Assembly (NCBI RefSeq): GCF_000971765.1
Contig: NZ_CP010907.1
Location: 838,338 to 902,337 of the forward strand
Direction: 5' to 3'
Length of the DNA stretch: 64,000 nt
Origin: Candidatus Pantoea carbekii
GTDB lineage: Bacteria; Pseudomonadota; Gammaproteobacteria; Enterobacterales; Enterobacteriaceae
How positions within the stretch are numbered: position 1 is the stretch's first letter; each line of letters begins with the position of its first letter. Under the pieces are notes generated by a model, which had not been told where the DNA came from, searched no databases, and was given only the letters and a program-made list of their open reading frames with translations. Of this stretch, positions 10,783 to 19,999 are shown one piece after another. Made by a program: the position numbers and the translations under genes.

Positions 10783-11022
10783 TTTAAAAACCTTATTAAT
10801 TAATAATAAAATTAAGTTCTTTTAATTTTGATAAAATTATATAAAAATTAATTGTATTGAATTAATAGTTTTTGACTATAAGTCATTTGAATAGATAAAA
10901 TCTGTAATTGCTCTTAAAGTTCTTGCATGTAGATTTTACGGCTTGGTTTACCACAAATATAAAATAGATAAACTATATAATAAATAATTTATATCAACAG
11001 ATCTAAAAAGAAATATAGCAAA

Positions 11023-11289
11023 ATGTATAATGAAAATTATCTTGATTTAGCCTGTCGAAGAGGTTTACTAGAATTAGAAATCATAATTATGTCTTTTTTT
11101 AAAAATCAGTATGATTTATTAAAGGTAACTGATAAATTAGCATTCAAAGAATTGTTAAAAAATCAAGATATTGATTTGTTGAATTGGATTGTACATAATA
11201 ATGAGCCCGATGACTTACAGATCAAACATATTGTGAAGATTATACAAGATTTTTATTTTCAACGTAAAAGGAATGAGCTTTTTTTATAA
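11023..11289 (+). CDS. sdhE: FAD assembly factor SdhE
   Basis: Small cytosolic factor that promotes covalent flavin attachment to succinate dehydrogenase or fumarate reductase subunit A. The 88-residue product equals E. coli SdhE (YgfY) in length. It has the defining RGxxE motif as ACRRGLLELEI near residues 11-21, then SFFKNQYDLL and DLLNWIVHNNEP, matching the five-helix family. Its usual partner ygfX is absent. Survival of this gene suggests that the genome still carries a flavoprotein client (sdhA or frdA) outside this window. The ribosome-binding site is weak. Confidence 0.93.
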   Translation: MYNENYLDLACRRGLLELEIIIMSFFKNQYDLLKVTDKLAFKELLKNQDIDLLNWIVHNNEPDDLQIKHIVKIIQDFYFQRKRNELFL

Positions 11290-11676
11290 TGTTATTTCTT
11301 TTAAAAAAAAGAAAATGTCTTATTTAATGTGCAATATGTAACTAGTGAATCTGCTTCAACAAAAATTAGGTTTTATATTTACAACGTTCATTCATAACAT
11401 TATTTAATGTATAACATTAATATGTTAAGTAAATAAAGTGTAATATTTAAATTTTAAATCAAATTATATATTTTAAGCGTAGCTACTTTATTATATTTAT
11501 ATGCATAATAGCATAGATATGTTAGTCGCTATTTTCAATTTAAATTAACAGAATCCTAATTGCTAGGATATGATTATAAATCAGTTGGTTAATCTGTCTA
11601 AGAGAAAAATTTTATTAATATATATTATAAACAATATAATGAATGCTTAAAAATTCGGAGGAGTGAAATCAAAATT
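11290..11676. other. Gene-free stretch before recJ (fldB, xerD, dsbC region lost)
   Basis: 387 AT-rich bases with no recognisable gene. E. coli has fldB, xerD and dsbC between the sdhE/ygfX locus and recJ; none is present here. A GGAGGAG sequence at 11657-11663 at the end is the ribosome-binding site for recJ. Confidence 0.55.
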
Positions 11677-13425
11677 TTGAGATCTATTAAAGATCCTTTA
11701 GTCGAACTGCGCAGGCGTAAAGTTGAGGTTAATACTAATTTACTCATTGATTTACCTCCGTTATTGCGTCAAATTTATCTCCATCGCGGGATAAAAAAAA
11801 CAAGCGATATTGAGCGTAGTACCAAATATTTGCTACCTTGGCATGGACTTAATAATATTAATAGTGCGGTTAGATTATTGTATAAGATGCTGCAAACCGA
11901 AAGACGAGTCTTGGTAGTAGGTGATTTCGACGCTGATGGTGCTACCAGTACCGCTTTAACTGTGTTAGCGTTACGTAGCATGGGAGGTAATATTGATTAT
12001 TTATTACCAAATCGCTTTAAAGATGGATATGGTCTCAGCCCAAAAGTAGTTCAAAAAGCACGAAATCGTGGTGCTGAAATGATTCTCACTGTAGATAACG
12101 GCATTTCATCATATGCTGGTGTTGAGACATGTCACCGATATGGAATTCCCGTATTAGTAACCGATCATCACCTGCCTAATGCAAAATTGCCTTTAGCTGA
12201 AGCTATAGTAAATCCTAATTTGCTTAATAGTACTTTTCCATCGCGTTCAATGGCCGGTGTAGGTGTAGCTTTTTATCTTATGGTTGCACTTCGTGCTTAC
12301 TTAAAAAAACATAATTGGTTTAACAATAGCCGTTCAGAGCCCAATCTAGCAGAATTACTTGATTTAGTGGCACTTGGCACTATTGCTGATCTGGCACCTC
12401 TTGATTGTAATAACCGTATTTTAGTATGGCAAGGTTTAATGCGTATTCGTGCAGGTAAATGTCGAAAAGGGATACGTGCCCTATTAAATCTTTGTAAATG
12501 CAATATAAATCAATTAGTTGAAAATGATCTTGCTTTTAATATCGGACCAAGACTGAACGCTGCCGGGCGTTTAGATGATATGTCAGTCGGTGTTGCATTA
12601 TTGCTCAGCAATACTAATACAGAAGCAAAAATATTAGCTAATAAACTCGATATGTTTAATCAAACTCGAAAAAAAATTGAATATCATATGCAGAGAGACG
12701 CTTTAGCTATGTGCAATATGTTCCAAGCACAATATAAAGTTCTTCCACAGGGTTTAGTATTTTATAGTTCTAATTGGCATCAAGGAGTAATAGGCGTTTT
12801 AGCATCACGTTTAAAAGAACGTTTTCGTCGCCCAGTAATTGCCTTTGCACCTGCTGAACAAGGAGTGCTAAAAGGTTCTGGTCGTTCAATTTCCGGTTTG
12901 CATTTGTATAATGTGCTAAAACGTCTTAATAGTTTGTTCCCTAGCTTGATTATCGAATTTGGTGGGCATTCTATGGCAGTTGGTTTATGTATAGAAGAAG
13001 TTAAATATAAAGAATTTTGTAAGCAATTTGTTATACTGATTAACCAATGCTTAAAAGGAAAATCTTTTCAAGATATAATCTGGTCTGATGGCGAATTAAA
13101 TGTACAGCAATTTTCATTGAATACTGCTCAAATGCTACGTGAAGCTGGTCCATGGGGGCAAGCATTTCCAGAACCTATATTTGATGGCAAATTCAAATTA
13201 TTACAACAACGTTTAGTAGGGGGAAACCATCTCAAAGTTATTGTGTGCCCGCTTGATGGAAATAGCAAAGCATTTCTACATGGTATAGTTTTTAATGTTG
13301 ATACTAATAAATGGCCGAATTACAGAGTATACCAGATAACTATGGCATATAAACTTGGGATTAATGAATATCGTGGCAATAAATTGATTCAATTAAATAT
13401 ACATTATATATGGCCTCAGATATAA
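11677..13425 (+). CDS. recJ: Single-strand-specific 5'-3' exonuclease RecJ
   Basis: Degrades single-stranded DNA 5' to 3' in recombination, mismatch repair and base excision repair. The 582-residue protein (577 in E. coli) is full length. DHH-family motifs are intact: VVGDFDADGATSTA (motif I), LTVDNGIS (II), VTDHHLP (III), ALGTIADLAPLD (IV), and the DHHA1 motif FGGHSMAVG near residues 428-436. The start is a TTG at 11677, placed about 13 bases after a strong GGAGGAG; no ATG or GTG fits the frame nearby, since the GTG at 11663 runs quickly into a stop. It is followed by prfB and lysS in the E. coli order. Non-AUG initiation may limit the amount made. Confidence 0.95.
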   Translation: MRSIKDPLVELRRRKVEVNTNLLIDLPPLLRQIYLHRGIKKTSDIERSTKYLLPWHGLNNINSAVRLLYKMLQTERRVLVVGDFDADGATSTALTVLALRSMGGNIDYLLPNRFKDGYGLSPKVVQKARNRGAEMILTVDNGISSYAGVETCHRYGIPVLVTDHHLPNAKLPLAEAIVNPNLLNSTFPSRSMAGVGVAFYLMVALRAYLKKHNWFNNSRSEPNLAELLDLVALGTIADLAPLDCNNRILVWQGLMRIRAGKCRKGIRALLNLCKCNINQLVENDLAFNIGPRLNAAGRLDDMSVGVALLLSNTNTEAKILANKLDMFNQTRKKIEYHMQRDALAMCNMFQAQYKVLPQGLVFYSSNWHQGVIGVLASRLKERFRRPVIAFAPAEQGVLKGSGRSISGLHLYNVLKRLNSLFPSLIIEFGGHSMAVGLCIEEVKYKEFCKQFVILINQCLKGKSFQDIIWSDGELNVQQFSLNTAQMLREAGPWGQAFPEPIFDGKFKLLQQRLVGGNHLKVIVCPLDGNSKAFLHGIVFNVDTNKWPNYRVYQITMAYKLGINEYRGNKLIQLNIHYIWPQI

Positions 13426-13629
13426 GTAGTAAAAAATTCTTCAAGAATTTTGAAAATCCTTTCAGGATGATATAATTAATTCATTTGTAACTAAATATGT
13501 TATTTCATTACGAATAGCTGAAAGTTATAGAAAAAATTCTATATAAATAAAATTTATTTTCATTTGTGAGAAATTAACAGCTAAACTTGTATTCCTAATT
13601 CATTAAACCATTAATTAAAAAGAAAATAT

Positions 13630-14728
13630 ATGTTTGAAATTATTCTTCTTAAAAATCGTCTTGAAGTATTAATAGACCGTATTGGTGTTCTTAGGAGGTA
13701 TCTTTGAGTATAATCTCAAAAAAGAACGCCTTGAAGAAGTGAACATTGAATTAAAACAACCAAATCTATGGAATGAACCTAAACGTGCAGAATCTTTAAG
13801 TAAAGAACAAGTATTATTAAATTCAGTAATAGAAACATTAGATACTTTACAACAGACTCCAAACGATTTAAATGAGCTATTAGAATTTGCAGAAGAATGT
13901 AAGGATGAAGAACTTTTTAAGTTAGCCATTTCTGAATTGAATGCACTGGAAGTTAAATTAAACCACTTAGAATTTTATCGTATGTTCTCTGGTGAGAATG
14001 ATAGGGCTAATTGTTATGTAGATATTCAGGCCGGTTCTGGTGGTATCGAAGCACAAGATTGGGCTAGCATGTTGTTTCGTATGTATCTTCGCTGGATAGA
14101 ATTGAAAGGTCTTAAAGCGGAAATTATTGCAGAATCTGAAGGTGAGATAGCTGGTATAAAATCTGTTACTTTTAAAGTGATAGGTGATTACTCTTTTGGT
14201 TGGATGCGTACTGAAACAGGTGTACATCGTTTAGTGCGTAAGAGCCCTTTTAATTCTGCTGGTCGTCGCCATACTTCATTTAGTTCAGTATTTGTTTACC
14301 CAGAAATAAATCATGATATTGATATTGAAATTAATCCAGTTGATCTTCGTATTGATGTTTATCGTTCATCTGGTGCTGGTGGTCAGCACGTAAATAAAAC
14401 TGAATCTGCTGTACGCATTACTCATCTACCAACTAATATTGTAGTACAGTGTCAAAATGGTCGTTCTCAGCATAAGAATAAAGAACAAGCTTTAAAACAA
14501 CTGCGAGCAAAATTATATAAATATGAAATGCAGAAAAAAAATGTAGATAAACAGACTACAGAAGCAAGTAAATCTGATATTAGCTGGGGTAGTCAGATTC
14601 GTTCTTACATTCTTGATGATTCACGTATCAAAGATTTGCGAACTGGTATAGAGACTCGTAATACGCAACTGGTACTAGATGGTCATCTCGAATGTTTTAT
14701 TGTGGCAAGTTTGAAAGCAGGATTATAA
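13630..14728 (+). CDS. prfB: Peptide chain release factor 2 (programmed +1 frameshift)
   Basis: RF2 reads UGA and UAA stop codons and releases the finished chain from the ribosome. Translation starts at the ATG at 13630 ([13 protein letters not shown]) and runs 25 codons to an in-frame TGA at 13705-13707. A +1 shift on CTT then continues from 13706 as [12 protein letters not shown]. The total is 365 residues, the same as E. coli RF2. The stop-codon recognition tripeptide SPF is present in VRKSPFNS and the catalytic GGQ in [16 protein letters not shown] reading that ignores the shift would give a false start in the other frame at 13682. lysS starts 5 bases after the stop, so the two are surely co-transcribed, as in E. 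coli. Confidence 0.97.
13693..13708 (+). promoter_or_regulatory. prfB: prfB programmed +1 frameshift site
   Basis: Contains AGGAGG (13693-13698), a 3-base spacer TAT, the slippery CTT (13702-13704) and the in-frame TGA stop (13705-13707) at codon 26. This is the architecture known from E. coli (AGGGGG TAT CTT TGA C). The internal Shine-Dalgarno sequence here is an even better match to the 16S rRNA end, and the base after the stop is G rather than C. In the known mechanism, low RF2 lets the ribosome slip and make more RF2, giving autoregulation. Confidence 0.95.
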
Positions 14729-14733
14729 TTAAT

Positions 14734-16254
14734 ATGTCTGAAAAAGAACCAAACGACCCTAATAATACGCTCGTATTAAACCATGAACTAAAAATACGTC
14801 GTGAAAAGCTCCATATACTACTAAAAAATAATATAGCTTTTCCTAATAATTTTCGTCGAGATATTATCTCTGATGAAATCCATGATCGTTATTCTCAAAA
14901 AAGTAACGAAGAAATAAAAAAACTTGGTATTGTAGTGAGCGTAGCTGGTCGCATGATGAATCGACGCATAATGGGTAAAGCTTCATTTGTAATCTTACAA
15001 GATGTAGGTGGTCGTATTCAGCTTTATGTAATGCGTGAAAATTTATCTGAAGGTATATACGATGAACAATTCAAAAAATGGGATATTGGGGATATTATTG
15101 GTGCACGTGGTAAATTATTTAAGACTAAAACCGGTGAGCTATCTATTCATTGTATTGAACTACATTTACTCACAAAATCATTGCGTCCATTGCCTGACAA
15201 ATTTCATGGGTTAACTGATCAAGAAACTCGTTATCGTCAGCGTTATCTTGATTTACTTATTAATAAGCAATCGCGTACAATTTTTAAAGTACGTTCTAAC
15301 ATCATCATGTGCATACGTAACTTTATGATCGAAAATAATTTTATGGAAGTAGAAACGCCAATGATGCAAAATATTGCCGGTGGTGCTTCCGCACGACCAT
15401 TTATTACACACTATAATGCACTTAATATTGATATGTACCTACGAATTGCACCAGAGCTATATTTAAAACGTCTTGTAATAGGTGGTTTCGAGAGAATTTT
15501 TGAACTAAATCGTAACTTTCGTAATGAAGGCATTTCGACACATCATAATCCAGAGTTTACTATGATGGAAGTGTATATGGCATATGCAGATTATAATGAT
15601 ATGATTCAATTGATGGAAAATCTATTGCGAACTTTATCTATAAAAGTTTTAGGTACCACAAAGATTTCGTATGGAAAATATAATTTTGATTTTAGTGAGC
15701 CTTTTGAAAAACTTACTATGTCTGAAGCTATTCAGAAATATTGTCCAAAAACAGATATGATAGATTTTGAAAATTTTGATAAAGTAGTATCTATGGCGCA
15801 TTCACTACATATTAAAACTGAAAAACATTGGAGTTTAGGGCGAATAATTACAGAAATTTTTGAAGCAATCGTTGAAAAAAACTTGATTCAACCTACATTC
15901 ATTACTGAATATCCAGTTGAAGTTTCTCCATTAGCACGTCGTAACGATAAAAAATTGGAAATTACAGATCGTTTTGAGTTCTTTGTTGGTGGTCATGAAA
16001 TTGGTAATGGTTTTTCTGAGCTTAATGATCCTGAGGATCAAGCAAATCGCTTTCAAAAACAAATAATTACAAAAAAAACAGATTACAGTGAAACGATTTG
16101 TTATGATGAAGATTACGTCATTGCATTAGAGCATGGCTTGCCACCAACGGCAGGATTAGGCATTGGTATTGATCGTTTGGTAATGTTACTAACAAATAGC
16201 CATACTATCCGAGACGTGATTTTATTTCCGTCAATGCGTTTTAAAAAACACTAG
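14734..16254 (+). CDS. lysS: Lysyl-tRNA synthetase, class II
   Basis: Charges tRNA-Lys. The 506-residue product (505 in E. coli) starts at [12 protein letters not shown]; the frame is open further upstream into prfB, but the family start and the 5-base spacing support the ATG at 14734. The N-terminal OB-fold anticodon domain spans about 60-175. Class II motifs are present: motif 1 in [16 protein letters not shown], motif 2 in [18 protein letters not shown] and motif 3 in [13 protein letters not shown] near the C terminus. The gene completes the recJ-prfB-lysS cluster. After it comes a 673-base gap with no gene. Confidence 0.97.
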   Translation: MSEKEPNDPNNTLVLNHELKIRREKLHILLKNNIAFPNNFRRDIISDEIHDRYSQKSNEEIKKLGIVVSVAGRMMNRRIMGKASFVILQDVGGRIQLYVMRENLSEGIYDEQFKKWDIGDIIGARGKLFKTKTGELSIHCIELHLLTKSLRPLPDKFHGLTDQETRYRQRYLDLLINKQSRTIFKVRSNIIMCIRNFMIENNFMEVETPMMQNIAGGASARPFITHYNALNIDMYLRIAPELYLKRLVIGGFERIFELNRNFRNEGISTHHNPEFTMMEVYMAYADYNDMIQLMENLLRTLSIKVLGTTKISYGKYNFDFSEPFEKLTMSEAIQKYCPKTDMIDFENFDKVVSMAHSLHIKTEKHWSLGRIITEIFEAIVEKNLIQPTFITEYPVEVSPLARRNDKKLEITDRFEFFVGGHEIGNGFSELNDPEDQANRFQKQIITKKTDYSETICYDEDYVIALEHGLPPTAGLGIGIDRLVMLLTNSHTIRDVILFPSMRFKKH

Positions 16255-16927
16255 CTATCAATTATATTTTGTAAAATATTTCTATTCCTTTAATATAATT
16301 AATTGCATAATTTTATGTACAATTTTCTTCAATTTGATTAATAGTATCATAATAGAGTAAGGTGAAATTCTTTAATATAAATAAATACCTTATCAAGGTA
16401 TAAGAGACAAAAAATTATTAATAATAAGTATACTGAATTTTTAAATAACATTTTTTAAATGTGATAGTTTTAAATGTAGATAAAACAGGATCTATCAAAA
16501 CTAAGTTAATATATCAATTTAAATTTTTTTAAATTGTAAGTTAATATTTATTTTAATGATTTAGTTTTTAAATTCCTTTAGAGCTACTGTGATTTATGGT
16601 AAAAAATATCATGCAATGCATGTTCCCTTTCATTAAATAAGCCGCTTTTAGTAGATTTTTTATTATTTTTTTTCAAATAATTATGATTAAAGCTAAACAG
16701 ATATAAAGTTTGTAACTTAATATTAGATTAGCTCAGCCAATTATATTAATTATTAAATTTTCATGAATAGTAAAAAGGTACCATATTATTTTACTCACGT
16801 AAAAATAATATGGTACTGAACAATCTGCTTCATAAATCATTCTGTATTCATAAAATGTCTTATTTAATATACATATAAAAACTTTTCATATTATTTTTAA
16901 TTCAATTTTGCTAAAGGAAACTTAATA
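16255..16927. other. Gene-free stretch between lysS and lysA
   Basis: AT-rich, with no recognisable gene. Many E. coli genes lie between lysS and lysA, including lysR, the divergent activator of lysA; no trace of lysR is visible. The stretch contains a strong hairpin at 16778-16816 (listed separately) and the lysA ribosome-binding site (AAAGGAAA, about 16913-16920). Confidence 0.6.
16778..16816. repeat. Long inverted repeat (hairpin) upstream of lysA
   Basis: GTACCATATTATTTTAC (16778-16794) pairs with GTAAAAATAATATGGTAC (16799-16816), forming a 17 bp stem with one bulged A and a 4-base loop. It ends about 110 bases before the lysA start. There is no T run after either arm, so it is not an ordinary terminator. 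It could be a leader-RNA structure, an operator or a relic between lost genes. It does not resemble the lysine riboswitch, which is far larger. Confidence 0.6.
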
Positions 16928-18202
16928 ATGCCATATGCTTTAAATGACAGTAAAACAGCATTAAACACTTCAAATCTAATACAGTTAGCAATGTATTATA
17001 AAAGTCCATTTTGGGTATATGATGCTGCTATTATTCAAAAACGTATTGAACAACTACGTGATTTTGATATAGTTCGGTTTGCACAGAAAGCTTGTTCGAA
17101 TATTCACATTTTACGTTTGATGAAGACCGCTGGTGTAAAAGTAGATTCAGTGTCGCTAGGCGAAATTGAACGAGCACTAACTGCTGGTTATAAACCTGGT
17201 GGAGAAGATATTATGTTCACTGCAGACGTAATAGATGAAGTAACATTAATACGAGTTGCTGAATTAAATATACCAGTTAATGCTGGATCCATAGATATGC
17301 TAGATCAATTAGGCAGGATATCACCTGGTCATACAGTATGGTTACGTGTAAATCCAGGATTTGGACATGGTCATAGTTGTAAAACAAATACTGGTGGAGA
17401 AAATAGCAAACATGGTATTTGGCACGCTGATTTATTACAAGCTATGAGAATCATTCAGCGTTATCGTTTGCGTTTAGTAGGATTACACATGCATATTGGT
17501 TCCGGCGTTGATTACATACATTTAAAAAAAGTTTGCAATGCAATGGTAGAACAGGTAATAAGCTTGAATCAAGATTTAGAAGTAATTTCAGCAGGTGGCG
17601 GTTTGTCAATACCATATCGTTTTTGGGAACAACAAATTGATATAAAGCATTATTTCGAACTTTGGAACCATGCAAAAAAACGTATCTCTAAACATTTGGG
17701 TCATCTTGTAAAACTAGAAATTGAACCAGGACGATTTTTAGTAGCTGAATCTGGCGTACTAGTGTCACAAGTACGCGCAGTTAAACAGATGGGTAGTAGG
17801 AATTTTGTTATAGTGGATACTGGTTTTAGCGATTTAATACGTCCATCTATGTATGGTAGTTATCATCATATTTCTGTATTACGCGCAGATGGGCACACTT
17901 TAGATGAAAATCCAATGCTCATCGACAGTATAGTTGCTGGTCCGCTATGCGAATCTGGTGATGTATTTACTCAATTAGAAAATGGTGAATTGGAAACTCG
18001 CCTTCTTCCTGCAGTAAAAGTAGGTGATTATCTTGTATTCCATGATACCGGCGCTTACGGTGCTTCCATGTCATCAAATTATAACAGTCGTCCTTTGATC
18101 CCAGAAGTTTTGTTTAAAAATGGTCAAATAAGTGAGATTCGTCGAGCTCAAACTATACACGAATTGTTGAAACTTGAATTTAAAAAAGATATTTCATTTT
18201 AA
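16928..18202 (+). CDS. lysA: Diaminopimelate decarboxylase
   Basis: PLP enzyme for the final step of lysine synthesis, converting meso-diaminopimelate to lysine. The 424-residue product (420 in E. coli) is intact. The PLP-binding lysine is in VRFAQKACSNIHILR near residue 54. HMHIGSGVDY and EIEPGRFLVAESG line the cofactor site, and GPLCESGDVFTQ and DTGAYGASMSSNYNSRP carry the substrate and active-site Cys residues of the partner subunit. AAAGGAAA precedes the ATG. The usual activator gene lysR is missing next door, so regulation has probably changed. Retention of lysA fits a symbiont that supplies lysine to its host or itself. Confidence 0.97.
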   Translation: MPYALNDSKTALNTSNLIQLAMYYKSPFWVYDAAIIQKRIEQLRDFDIVRFAQKACSNIHILRLMKTAGVKVDSVSLGEIERALTAGYKPGGEDIMFTADVIDEVTLIRVAELNIPVNAGSIDMLDQLGRISPGHTVWLRVNPGFGHGHSCKTNTGGENSKHGIWHADLLQAMRIIQRYRLRLVGLHMHIGSGVDYIHLKKVCNAMVEQVISLNQDLEVISAGGGLSIPYRFWEQQIDIKHYFELWNHAKKRISKHLGHLVKLEIEPGRFLVAESGVLVSQVRAVKQMGSRNFVIVDTGFSDLIRPSMYGSYHHISVLRADGHTLDENPMLIDSIVAGPLCESGDVFTQLENGELETRLLPAVKVGDYLVFHDTGAYGASMSSNYNSRPLIPEVLFKNGQISEIRRAQTIHELLKLEFKKDISF

Positions 18203-18377
18203 ATGATCTAGTTTCATTTTTACAAACACAAAGGACATTTATCAACAGTAAGCAAAATTATAGGAGTAAAAAAATTAATTGATGATAGAAAAATTCTTTT
18301 AATTTAATTTAGCTATAGTGAATAGAAACACATGACAAAAATGTAATTTTTATATTAGTTCAAGATACAATGTATGC

Positions 18378-18434
18378 AAAAAAAAACAACTAATATTAAT
18401 TTGCAATTATATTTTTTTAATTTAATTAGTTGTT
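18378..18434 (-). terminator. Probable rho-independent terminator of mutH
   Basis: On the minus strand, just after the mutH stop, AACAACTAAT (18425-18434, read in reverse) pairs with ATTAGTTGTT (18385-18394, read in reverse) across a 30-base AT-rich loop, followed by nine U in the transcript (A run at 18378-18386). The stem is AT-rich and the loop long, so strength is uncertain, but the position and U tract fit. Confidence 0.5.
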
Positions 18435-18438
18435 ATAG

Positions 18439-19134
18439 TTAAAAATAACTTTTTAAAAGTAATTCAGTAAAGTTTTTTCTAAGATAAAAACCACGAGGTA
18501 GTGTCATTATAATTTCTCCGTTTTCGCCAATAGCTGGAGTAAGAGCCTTACTGTTAGCGGCTTTAGGTCGAATTTGTAGCCATTCGCCATATCGACTATT
18601 TAAAAAGTCTATTTTACCTAATGCTATAATTTCCATTAATTCTTCCCAATCTTGATGTAGTTTTTGGTTTTCTTCTTTATTAGGACTCCACAACAACGGT
18701 TGTCCTATGCGACGTTTTGCTAATTCTAAAGAATGATTTCCTTCTACGGGTATCCATAATACACGTTTTAACTTATATCTTAAATAGCTATTTTCCCAAG
18801 TAATATTGTTATTTTTAATTAGAGGTACCATACAAATGAAAGTAGTTTCTAAAGGTTTCCGTTCTGTATTCACTGGAATGCTTTTAAGTTCAATTCCAAG
18901 ATGTGAAAAATCTTGCTGAGGTTTGCTAGTTGCATTAGCGCCTAAGTATAATTCTAGTAACATGCCAATCCATCCTTTAGCGTGTTTTAAATTAGTAGGT
19001 ATTGACAGATTAAAATTTTTTGCTAATGACAACAAACTTTTGCCAGTTAATTCATAAGCACGCTTGAGTAATTCTATCTCATTTTTCGGTGGTCTAGGAA
19101 ATAGTAAATTTGGATATATCATGGATAATCTCAT
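18439..19134 (-). CDS. mutH: DNA mismatch repair endonuclease MutH
   Basis: Nicks the unmethylated strand at hemimethylated GATC sites during MutS/MutL-directed repair. The 231-residue product (229 in E. coli) retains the catalytic D-x6-E-x-K pattern in [11 protein letters not shown] (around residues 72-82) and the conserved phrases [20 protein letters not shown] and [14 protein letters not shown]. MutH is useful only with Dam methylase and MutS/MutL, so those are expected elsewhere in the genome. It is divergent from rppH, with a large palindrome between them, and convergent with lysA. A second ATG four codons in (MIYPNLLFP) is an alternative start. Confidence 0.95.
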   Translation of the reverse strand: MRLSMIYPNLLFPRPPKNEIELLKRAYELTGKSLLSLAKNFNLSIPTNLKHAKGWIGMLLELYLGANATSKPQQDFSHLGIELKSIPVNTERKPLETTFICMVPLIKNNNITWENSYLRYKLKRVLWIPVEGNHSLELAKRRIGQPLLWSPNKEENQKLHQDWEELMEIIALGKIDFLNSRYGEWLQIRPKAANSKALTPAIGENGEIIMTLPRGFYLRKNFTELLLKSYF

Positions 19135-19455
19135 ATTTTATCATCTATAGAGTAAAAGAAAGATTAGTGATGTAGATCATATTCAAGTTGTATTATTAAT
19201 TTTTAAAAAATCATTTTAAATGATTTTTTAAAAATTAAAATGTTTGATTTTTTTTATTAAAAGACCATAAAGTCAACTAAATCATATTTATCAAATATTT
19301 TATATACAAAGTAATTATGATGATTAGTTATGATATTTATTAAATTAGTAACTAATCATTTAGTTATATTAAATAATAATACATACTCTTCAGTTTACCA
19401 TCTTAAAGGAGTGTGAAACAATTAAATTATTTAAATTTAGTTTTGAGGTAGTCTA
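19135..19455. other. Divergent promoter region of mutH and rppH
   Basis: 321 bases with no gene. They contain a 43 bp near-perfect palindrome (listed separately) and must hold the promoters of both genes. The rppH ribosome-binding site is weak (GAGG about 8 bases before a GTG start). Confidence 0.5.
19196..19238. repeat. 21 bp perfect inverted repeat between mutH and rppH
   Basis: TTAATTTTTAAAAAATCATTT (19196-19216) is followed, after one base, by its exact reverse complement at 19218-19238. It sits about 60 bases before the mutH start, between divergent genes, so no transcript is expected to end there from either side. With only two G/C pairs it could arise by chance in AT-rich DNA, but a perfect 21-base arm is unusual. 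Confidence 0.7.
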
Positions 19456-19947
19456 GTGATAGATAGTAATGGCTACCGCCTAAACGTTGGTATTGTAATT
19501 TGTAACATACAGAAACAAGTATTATGGGCTAAACGTTTTAAACAACAGTCTTGGCAATTTCCTCAGGGAGGAATTAATTTAGGTGAAACTACTGAACAAG
19601 CAATGTATCGTGAACTGTTTGAAGAAGTAGGTTTGCGCTATAAAGATGTCCGAATACTTGCTTCAACCCGTAGTTGGTTACGTTACAGGTTACCAAAACG
19701 TTTAGTGCGTTGGGACACAAAACCAGTATGCATTGGCCAAAAACAAAAGTGGTTTTTTCTGCAATTGATAGGCAGTGATATAAACATTAATATGCAAAAT
19801 AATAGTAAACAACCTGAATTTGATAAATGGCAATGGGTTAGTTTTTGGTATCCAGTTCGTCAAATTGTTTCTTTTAAACGCGATGTATATCAGCGCGTCA
19901 TGAAAGAATTTGCTACTGTAGTAATATCTGTACAGGGGACTGGGTAG
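19456..19947 (+). CDS. rppH: RNA pyrophosphohydrolase RppH
   Basis: Nudix hydrolase that removes pyrophosphate from the 5' triphosphate end of mRNA, starting RNase E-dependent decay. The 163-residue product is slightly shorter than in E. coli (176), missing only the disordered basic tail. The Nudix box reads [20 protein letters not shown] and continues VGL, around residues 37-59. WQFPQGG and [19 protein letters not shown] are family hallmarks. The start is a GTG at 19456, as in E. coli, giving [16 protein letters not shown]. ptsP follows after about 50 bases in the same direction, the conserved order. Confidence 0.96.
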   Translation: MIDSNGYRLNVGIVICNIQKQVLWAKRFKQQSWQFPQGGINLGETTEQAMYRELFEEVGLRYKDVRILASTRSWLRYRLPKRLVRWDTKPVCIGQKQKWFFLQLIGSDININMQNNSKQPEFDKWQWVSFWYPVRQIVSFKRDVYQRVMKEFATVVISVQGTG

Positions 19948-19999
19948 TATAAAAGCGCTTTACATTTAAAGTACAGGAGGATAGGCGACCAAGCTTTTC

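Noticed and set aside
13682-13705. A start codon for prfB at 13682
   Set aside because: It gives an N terminus unlike RF2 and is explained by the programmed frameshift from the true start at 13630.
14375-14382. A Chi sequence (GCTGGTGG) in prfB
   Set aside because: It encodes the invariant GAGGQ motif, so codon choice explains it; one copy says nothing about RecBCD regulation.
16778-16816. Lysine riboswitch before lysA
   Set aside because: Only a single hairpin is seen; the lysine riboswitch needs about 170 bases with a five-way junction.
11314-16870. The 17-base word AAAATGTCTTATTTAAT occurring near 11314 and again near 16855
   Set aside because: In 64 kb of such AT-rich DNA a repeat of this length is expected by chance; the flanks do not match.
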